11,961 nucleotides of DNA, from contig QGUU01000033.1 in the NCBI GenBank assembly GCA_003242525.1, positions 1-11,961 of the forward strand, in the 5' to 3' direction. Made by a program: the position numbers and the translations under genes. The notes under the pieces were generated by a model. That model was not told the origin of the DNA. It saw nothing but the letters and a program-made list of their open reading frames with translations, and made no database searches. The DNA is from Pseudomonadota bacterium. Lineage in GTDB: Bacteria; Pseudomonadota; Alphaproteobacteria; Rhizobiales; Rhizobiaceae. Below, piece after piece: positions 7,561 to 11,961 of this stretch. The first letter of the stretch is position 1, and each line of letters starts with the position of its first letter.

Positions 7561-8417
7561 CGGAACTCCTGCTGGAGCCCTTCACTTATCACTACATGGT
7601 CAACGCCATGTGGGTGTCCGCTCTTGTGGGCGGCGTGTGCGCCTTCCTGTCCTGCTATCTCATGCTGAAGGGCTGGTCGCTGATCGGCGACGCGCTTTCC
7701 CATTCGATCGTGCCTGGTGTTGCCGGCGCCTACATGCTGGGCCTACCCTTTTCCCTGGGCGCCTTTTTCTCCGGTGGCCTCGCGGCTATCGCCATGCTGT
7801 TCCTGAACCAGCGAACCAAGCTGAAGGAAGACGCCATCATTGGCCTGATCTTCACATCCTTCTTCGGGCTCGGCCTCTTCATGGTGTCGCTGTCTCCCAC
7901 CTCCGTTGATATCCAGACAATCGTGCTGGGCAACATCCTGGCCGTTACGCCCGAAGATACGCTCCAGCTTGCCCTTATCGGCTTCGTCTCGCTGGCAGTG
8001 CTGTTGCTCAAGTGGAAGGACCTGATGGTCGTCTTCTTCGACGAAAGCCATGCCCGCTCGATCGGCCTCAACCCGACCGCGCTCAAGCTGGTGTTCTTCA
8101 CTCTGCTTTCGGCCTGTACGGTGGCCGCCTTGCAGACCGTCGGCGCCTTCCTTGTCATCTGCCTTGTGGTGACGCCCGGCGCGACCGCCTACCTGCTCAC
8201 GGATCGCTTCCCTCGCCTGCTCGCGATCGCGGTATCGGTGGGAGCCATCACGAGCTTCGCTGGCGCCTATGCAAGCTACTTCCTGGATGGCGCCACAGGC
8301 GGCATCATAGTGGTGCTGCAGACACTTATCTTCCTGATGGCTTTCTTCCTTGCGCCCAAGCACGGCATGCTTGCCGCCCGCCGGCTCGCCGCCCAAGCAC
8401 GCGGGAGAACACCGTGA
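7557..8417 (+). CDS. sitC: SitC, first permease subunit of Mn2+/Fe2+ ABC transporter
   Basis: Integral membrane protein of the ABC-3 family, 286 residues with about eight hydrophobic segments. The family-conserved region [18 protein letters not shown] spans residues 37-54, and the cytoplasmic coupling region [10 protein letters not shown] is at 162-171. It pairs with SitD to form the metal channel. The start is a GTG at 7557 that overlaps the sitB stop (GTGA); GGGAGG at 7544-7549 lies 7 nt upstream. It is clearly paralogous to SitD: both begin with a LLEP..(Y/E)F..MVNA-like segment and share the GWSL(I/M)GDA motif. Confidence 0.95.
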   Translation: MTELLLEPFTYHYMVNAMWVSALVGGVCAFLSCYLMLKGWSLIGDALSHSIVPGVAGAYMLGLPFSLGAFFSGGLAAIAMLFLNQRTKLKEDAIIGLIFTSFFGLGLFMVSLSPTSVDIQTIVLGNILAVTPEDTLQLALIGFVSLAVLLLKWKDLMVVFFDESHARSIGLNPTALKLVFFTLLSACTVAALQTVGAFLVICLVVTPGATAYLLTDRFPRLLAIAVSVGAITSFAGAYASYFLDGATGGIIVVLQTLIFLMAFFLAPKHGMLAARRLAAQARGRTP

Positions 8418-9253
8418 CATTCATGGAGACGCTGCTCGAACCGCTGCAATTCGAGTTCATGGTCAACGCGCTGGTCATATCAGCGCTGGTTGCGATTCCG
8501 ATGGCGCTGCTCTCCTGCTTCGTCGTACTCAAGGGCTGGTCGCTGATGGGCGACGCCATCAGCCACGCCGTCTTTCCCGGCGTGGTGCTCGCCTATGCCA
8601 TAGGCATTCCCTATGTGGCGGGTGCTTTCGTCGCGGGCATGTTTTGCGCCCTGGCGACCGGGTTTCTCAAGGAGAACAGCCGCATCATGCAGGACACGGT
8701 TATGGGTGTCGTCTTCTCCGGCATGTTTGGCCTCGGGCTTGTGCTCTATGTGGAGATCCAGCCGGATGTCCATCTGGACCACATATTGTTCGGCGACATG
8801 CTCGGTGTGGCCTGGCGTGACATAGTTGAAACCGGAGTCATCGCCGCAGTCACGGCGTCCATTCTGGCCACCAAGTGGCGCGACTTTCTCCTTCACGCCT
8901 TCGATCCGGTGCAGGCCCGCGCAGTCGGCCTGCGCGTGGGTCTGCTGCATTATGGCCTTCTCTGCCTGATATCCCTGACGATCGTGGGCGCCCTGAAGGC
9001 GGTCGGCCTTATTCTTGCGGTCGCCATGATAATCGCGCCTGGGGCCATCGCCTTCCTGCTCACCAAGCGATTTGGCAAACTGCTTGCCCTGTCTGTCCTG
9101 ATTGCTGTCGCCGCGTCGCTTGGGGGCGTCTATCTCTCCTTTTTCCTCGACAGTTCGCCCGCCGCCACGATAGTGCTGCTTCTGGCCGGAACTTTTATCG
9201 CAGCCTTCGTCTTTGCCGTTGCAAGCTCTGAAAGGGAGATGAGCCGGGGGTGA
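8414..9253 (+). CDS. sitD: SitD, second permease subunit of Mn2+/Fe2+ ABC transporter
   Basis: ABC-3 family permease of 279 residues with about eight hydrophobic segments. Conserved LKGWSLMGDAISHAVFPG lies at 39-56 and the coupling segment DPVQARAVGL at 164-173. Presence of two different permeases in one operon distinguishes Sit-type from single-permease Znu-type importers. I chose the GTG at 8414 because it overlaps the sitC stop as GTGA, has GGGAG (8403-8407) 6 nt ahead, and gives an N-terminus aligned with SitC. An ATG three codons later (8423) is the alternative. The frame is open upstream to 8012, but that part lies inside sitC. It is the last gene of the operon; no terminator with a T-run follows in the 30-bp convergent gap. 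Confidence 0.95.
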   Translation: MTFMETLLEPLQFEFMVNALVISALVAIPMALLSCFVVLKGWSLMGDAISHAVFPGVVLAYAIGIPYVAGAFVAGMFCALATGFLKENSRIMQDTVMGVVFSGMFGLGLVLYVEIQPDVHLDHILFGDMLGVAWRDIVETGVIAAVTASILATKWRDFLLHAFDPVQARAVGLRVGLLHYGLLCLISLTIVGALKAVGLILAVAMIIAPGAIAFLLTKRFGKLLALSVLIAVAASLGGVYLSFFLDSSPAATIVLLLAGTFIAAFVFAVASSEREMSRG

Positions 9254-9283
9254 CTCCGCCTGGCATTCAGCCGTTCTTTCCCC

Positions 9284-9715
9284 TCAGGACTGGCCTGCGC
9301 CTCGCGGCCGTTTCCGCGGGCGCACGTAGATTTCGAGCTTGTGGCTGACAATGTCAAAGCCGTGCGCCCGGGCGATTTCCTCCTGAAGCCGCTCTATCTC
9401 CTCGGAATGGAATTCAAGCACGTCGCCCGTTTCCACATTGATCAGATGGTCATGATGCTCGCTCGCCGCCGTCTCGTAGCGTGCACGCCCATTGCCGAAA
9501 TTGTGGCGCTCGAGAACCCCTTTCTCCCGAAGCAGATTCACCGTCCTGTATACGGTCGCCAAGGAGATCGTTGGCTCGATTGCGGTAACGCGCCTATGCA
9601 GTTCGATCGCGTCCGGATGGTCGCTCGAGTCGGAAAGAACCTGCATGATGGTACGACGAGGCCCCGTAAGCCTCAGGCCAAGTTCCCTGCAAATAGCTTC
9701 TATGTTTCCCGCCAT
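9284..9715 (-). CDS. mur: Mur, Fur-family manganese-responsive repressor
   Basis: Metal-dependent transcriptional repressor, 143 residues, normal length for Fur/Mur. The N-terminal winged helix covers about 1-83 with recognition helix region SLATVYRTVNLL (51-62). The dimerisation domain carries the HHDH motif (87-90) and further possible ligands H103, E101 and H125. The CxxC zinc motifs of enteric Fur are absent, as in alphaproteobacterial Mur. Location beside sitABCD and the Mur-like box upstream of sitA support Mn sensing, though Fe-Fur function cannot be excluded. The ATG at 9715 has GGAG about 7 nt upstream and gives the family-typical N-terminus; an in-frame ATG at 9763 would add 16 unusual residues. 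It is convergent with sitD. Upstream TTGCAA-N17-TAGGCT (9806 to 9778, minus) is a weak promoter candidate. Confidence 0.9.
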   Translation of the reverse strand: MAGNIEAICRELGLRLTGPRRTIMQVLSDSSDHPDAIELHRRVTAIEPTISLATVYRTVNLLREKGVLERHNFGNGRARYETAASEHHDHLINVETGDVLEFHSEEIERLQEEIARAHGFDIVSHKLEIYVRPRKRPRGAGQS

Positions 9716-9887
9716 CCAGGCTCTCCATGATCCCACATGCCTTGGGCTTGCTGCGCAGGGCACTCAGAACAGGCTGAAGCCTAGCCAAGTTGCGTCGCAG
9801 TTGCAAAAAGTCGGACCGGGCGGCAGCCTGTTTCACTCAGCATCGCCGCTGCGCCAATTGTCCGATCGCCCCGTACGGCAGTGTAAA

Positions 9888-9907
9888 ACTTAGCAATCTC
9901 GCTAAGT
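9888..9907. promoter_or_regulatory. ArsR operator 1 (upstream of -35)
   Basis: ACTTAGC (9888-9894) and GCTAAGT (9901-9907) form a perfect 7-bp inverted repeat with a 6-nt spacer. It ends 4 bp before the proposed -35. The core TTAGC-N6-GCTAA recurs exactly 50 bp downstream, which makes chance unlikely. It is probably bound by the adjacent ArsR-family repressor. Confidence 0.75.
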
Positions 9908-9911
9908 CTTC

Positions 9912-9940
9912 TTGCGGCGCATGGTCGCGTGAGCTATAGT
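9912..9940 (+). promoter_or_regulatory. sigma70-type promoter of the arsR-SRPBCC operon
   Basis: TTGCGG (9912-9917), a 17-nt spacer, and TATAGT (9935-9940) make a good housekeeping promoter. Transcription would begin about 6-8 nt after the -10, at 9946-9948. The start codon is at 9948, so the mRNA should be leaderless or nearly so. No Shine-Dalgarno sequence lies ahead of the ATG, which agrees. The promoter sits between two repressor operators. Confidence 0.65.
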
Positions 9941-9955
9941 TAGCATCATGGCTAA
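9940..9955. promoter_or_regulatory. ArsR operator 2 (over transcription and translation start)
   Basis: TTAGC (9940-9944) and GCTAA (9951-9955) repeat the core and 6-nt spacing of operator 1. The spacer contains the ATG (9948-9950) and the right arm is made of codons 2-3 (Ala-Lys). Binding here would block the -10 edge and start site, so repression should be strong. Confidence 0.7.
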
Positions 9956-10289
9956 GCATGATCCAGATCTCTCCCTGCTCTTCCATGCCCTGGCCGACGA
10001 GACTCGCCGATCGATTCTGTCTCGCCTGGCGGAGGGCCCGGCCCCCGTGTCCAAGCTTGCCGGCCCAACCGGGCTGCGACTGCCAACGGTAATGCGTCAC
10101 CTCTCCGTGCTGGAAGCGGCCGGCCTCATCGCCACGACGAAGGACGGGCGGATACGTACCTGCGCCATTGTGCCCGAGGCGCTGAGCCCAGTGCGCACAT
10201 GGCTGGATGAGCAGCGGGCCATCTGGGAAGCCAGGCTCGACCGGCTGGACACCTATGTGACCAAAGCAACAAAGGAGCGCGCAAAATGA
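9948..10289 (+). CDS. ArsR/SmtB-family winged-helix repressor
   Basis: Small DNA-binding repressor of 113 residues. The N-terminal helix LFHALADETRRSILSRL (11-27) is the hallmark ArsR-family segment. The helix-turn-helix runs from about 31 to 62, with recognition helix around LRLPTVMRHLSVLEAAGLI (43-61), followed by a wing (TTKDGRIRT). The C-terminus is a charged helix (82-113) probably used for dimerisation. Only one cysteine (C72) is present and the CxCxxC metal site of ArsR/SmtB is absent, so this looks like the SdpR-like, non-metal or coregulator-type branch. The ATG at 9948 is supported by the promoter spacing and the family N-terminus. The gene overlaps the SRPBCC gene by ATGA, and the two palindromes suggest autorepression. 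The inducer is unknown. Confidence 0.92.
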   Translation: MAKHDPDLSLLFHALADETRRSILSRLAEGPAPVSKLAGPTGLRLPTVMRHLSVLEAAGLIATTKDGRIRTCAIVPEALSPVRTWLDEQRAIWEARLDRLDTYVTKATKERAK

Positions 10290-11221
10290 ACGCGAACTCG
10301 AATTTCGACGGCACGATCAATGCGGGGCCCGAGGGCAAGGAAAGCCGTTTCGCGACACTGACCTTCCAGCGGGACGTAGCCGCGCCATTGTCAGCGCTAT
10401 GGCACGCCTGGACAGCGCCGGCCGCGCGGGCTGTCTGGGCCGCACCGACGCCCGCTGTTGCCATCGAGTTCCTTGAAGCGGACACCCGCGTGGGCGGGCG
10501 AGAAGTCTCGCTTTGCAAGGTGGAAGGCCAGCCCGACATTCGTTGCGAGCTTGGCTGGCTGGAACTGCAGCCGCAATTGTGCAGCGTGAACTATGAAGTG
10601 GTCTCCTGCGAGCAAGTCACGCAATCGGCCGCACTTGTGACGGCGGATTTCTCGGAAACGGACCAAGGTGGCCGGGTGATCGTGACGGTGCAGCTTTCTT
10701 CCCTGGCGAAAGACATGGAGGCGGACTACCGGCAGGGATTCTCGGCGGGACTGGACAATCTTGTTGGTGTGGCCGAGCGGACCATGGTGCTGCAAAGGGT
10801 GATTAAGGCGCCGCGCGGCCGGGTCTGGGCCGCCTGGATGAACTCCGACGCCCTGCCGCAATGGTGGGGGCCGGACGGATTCTCCTGCCGCACGAAAAGG
10901 ATTGATCTGCGGGCAGGCGGCGAGTGGGTCTTCGACATGGTCGGACCTGATGGCAAAGTCTATCCAAACCACCATCTCTACGTCGAGGTGCGGCCCGAGG
11001 AGCGGATCGGCTACACGCTGCTCTGGGGCGAGAACGGGCCGAAACATGCGGATGCCTGGGCTTCCTTCGAGGAACATGACGGCATGACGACAGTCACGCT
11101 CGGCATGGTATTCAACACGGCTGCAGAATTCCAGGACGCAAAGGGCTTTGGCGCCGTGGAACTGGGATTGCAAACCCTCGGCAAGCTGGAGCGTTTTGTC
11201 CTCGCCCAGATAAAGGGCTGA
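10286..11221 (+). CDS. Tandem SRPBCC (AHSA1/START-like) domain protein
   Basis: Predicted cytoplasmic protein of 311 residues made of two SRPBCC hydrophobic-cavity domains. The first spans about 23-163 (start VAAPLSALWHAWT). The second spans about 164-311 (VIKAPRGRVWAAWMNSDALPQWWGPDGF, with the typical W-W-GP signature near 193-196, and RAGGEWVFDMVGPDG at 209-223). Single-domain AHSA1-like proteins of about 140-160 residues are commonly paired with ArsR regulators, so this is a fused double version. The second copy is canonical; the first lacks the WWGP signature and carries cysteines at 77, 87, 99 and 108. The ATG overlaps the arsR stop by 4 bp and has AAAGGAG about 8 nt ahead. The function may be binding or turnover of a small hydrophobic ligand that also controls the repressor, but this is inference. 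Confidence 0.88.
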   Translation: MNANSNFDGTINAGPEGKESRFATLTFQRDVAAPLSALWHAWTAPAARAVWAAPTPAVAIEFLEADTRVGGREVSLCKVEGQPDIRCELGWLELQPQLCSVNYEVVSCEQVTQSAALVTADFSETDQGGRVIVTVQLSSLAKDMEADYRQGFSAGLDNLVGVAERTMVLQRVIKAPRGRVWAAWMNSDALPQWWGPDGFSCRTKRIDLRAGGEWVFDMVGPDGKVYPNHHLYVEVRPEERIGYTLLWGENGPKHADAWASFEEHDGMTTVTLGMVFNTAAEFQDAKGFGAVELGLQTLGKLERFVLAQIKG

Positions 11222-11235
11222 GGTTTTCAGGCTCC

Positions 11236-11247
11236 GGCGCAAGCGCC
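11236..11247. other. Small hairpin in convergent gap
   Basis: GGCGC-AA-GCGCC can form a short stem between the convergent SRPBCC and transporter genes, which are only 33 bp apart. The loop is tight and there is no T-run on either strand, so calling it a bidirectional terminator would be a guess. Confidence 0.25.
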
Positions 11248-11254
11248 TCCCGCG

Positions 11255-11961
11255 CTAGATCAGGGTCAACCACCCCACCCCGGCTGCAATCGTCAGCACG
11301 GTCAGCGGCATTCCTACGCGCAGGTAGCTCCAGAACCCCAGCGTCGCGCCGTGCGCCCTCGCCCGTTCGGCAACGATCAGATTTGCCACGGAGCCCACGA
11401 GTGTCAGATTTCCGGCAAGGGTGGAGGCCATGGCAACCACCAGCCAGGCGCGCTGCGGGTCGGCCAGCGGCTCGATGAAGGGCTTCAGCACCAGCACGGC
11501 CGGCACGTTGGAGACGAGGTTGGAAAGCACCGCTGTCACCGCGCTGAGCACCGCAATGTCGTCCAGCCTGAGGTGCGCGACAGCAGCAACCATGTCCGGG
11601 CCGATTGCCACCTTCTCCAGCGCTGCCACGACGATGAACAAGCCTGTGAACATCACCAGCAGCGGCCAGTCGATCTCCCGGTAGATCCTGTTCGGGCTCA
11701 CGCGACGCGTCAGCAGAAGCAGCGCGCCGCCCACGATGGCCACTTTGGCGATGGGGTGGCCGAGGAAGAAAAGAACGACCATTGCAAGCAGCACTGCCAG
11801 CGTCTTGCGGAGCAGCGGCCGGTGGTATCTCGCCGGAAAGCGGATTTGCGGCAGCGTTTCGCCCGACAGGAATTCCTGCCGGTGAGTTGCGATGATTAGA
11901 GCAACGGCAGCCAGCGTGCCGAAGACGGCGATCGGAGCCATGCTGGCGGCAAATGTGCCAT
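11255..11961 (-). CDS. ArsB/SLC13-type anion transporter, YbiR-like (N-terminus beyond window)
   Basis: C-terminal part (about 235 codons) of an inner-membrane ion transporter; the frame stays open through the right edge, with the in-frame sequence GTFAAS before the internal Met at 11941. At least six hydrophobic segments follow. The re-entrant motif SNLVSNVPAVLV and the later LAGNLTLVGSVANLIV are hallmarks of the ion transporter superfamily (ArsB, NhaD, CitM, SLC13, YbiR). In this group the first motif supplies an Asn-Pro helix break at the substrate site. The large TM-poor stretch EFLSGETLPQIRFPARYHR sits between the first two segments. The substrate (arsenite, dicarboxylate, phosphate or another anion) cannot be decided. 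The gene is convergent with the ArsR/SRPBCC operon, so there is no evidence that they form one unit. Confidence 0.85.
   Translation of the reverse strand, partial: GTFAASMAPIAVFGTLAAVALIIATHRQEFLSGETLPQIRFPARYHRPLLRKTLAVLLAMVVLFFLGHPIAKVAIVGGALLLLTRRVSPNRIYREIDWPLLVMFTGLFIVVAALEKVAIGPDMVAAVAHLRLDDIAVLSAVTAVLSNLVSNVPAVLVLKPFIEPLADPQRAWLVVAMASTLAGNLTLVGSVANLIVAERARAHGATLGFWSYLRVGMPLTVLTIAAGVGWLTLI

Noticed and set aside
8012..8413. Upstream extension of the sitD reading frame by 134 codons
   Set aside because: It lies wholly inside sitC in another frame and lacks any permease similarity; the GTG at 8414 has a good RBS and the operon-typical overlap.
9888..11961. Arsenic-resistance cassette (ArsR plus ArsB-like transporter)
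   Set aside because: The ArsR protein lacks the metalloid-binding cysteines, its operon partner is an SRPBCC protein, and the transporter is on the opposite strand with closer resemblance to YbiR/SLC13 types.

Overview
The window is GC-rich, densely coding DNA with many 4-bp start/stop overlaps. It looks like the chromosome of an alphaproteobacterium, most likely a Hyphomicrobiales/Rhizobiales relative (Mesorhizobium/Phyllobacterium-type). The main clues are a Mur-type Fur regulator without CxxC zinc motifs beside a sitABCD manganese ABC operon, a TGCAAAT-type Fur/Mur operator, and an EryA-like FGGY kinase. The taxon is inferred from gene content, not from a marker gene.

Left part (1-3311, minus strand): a three-gene carbohydrate operon read right to left. 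An EryA-like FGGY kinase overlaps a D-isomer-specific 2-hydroxyacid dehydrogenase by 4 bp. After 88 bp comes a second FGGY kinase of a different subfamily, cut by the left edge. The substrate cannot be read from the sequence; a tetritol, pentitol or sugar acid is plausible. The upstream region holds an AT-rich inverted repeat that could be its operator.

Middle (3678-5328): an intact tRNA-Val(UAC), then a secreted alpha/beta-hydrolase of unknown substrate on the plus strand. Non-coding stretches of about 330-400 bp lie on either side of the hydrolase.

Right-centre (5661-9715): a Mur/Fur-box-like operator followed by sitA-sitB-sitC-sitD, a complete Mn2+ (Fe2+) ABC importer whose four genes all overlap by 4 bp. 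Convergent to it, 30 bp away, is the Fur-family regulator (mur) that probably represses it when Mn is sufficient. Operator, transporter and regulator thus form a self-contained Mn homeostasis module.

Right end (9888-11961): a small ArsR-family repressor is translationally coupled to a protein of two fused SRPBCC/AHSA1 domains. Its control region is unusually clear. Two copies of TTAGC-N6-GCTAA lie exactly 50 bp apart around a good sigma70-type promoter, the second copy covers the start codon, and the -10 position predicts a leaderless or nearly leaderless mRNA. A convergent ArsB/SLC13-type anion transporter runs off the right edge.

No mobile elements, CRISPR arrays or integrases were seen. 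The most notable items are the ArsR control region, the tandem-SRPBCC target gene, the mixed two-kinase operon and the nested Mur operator.
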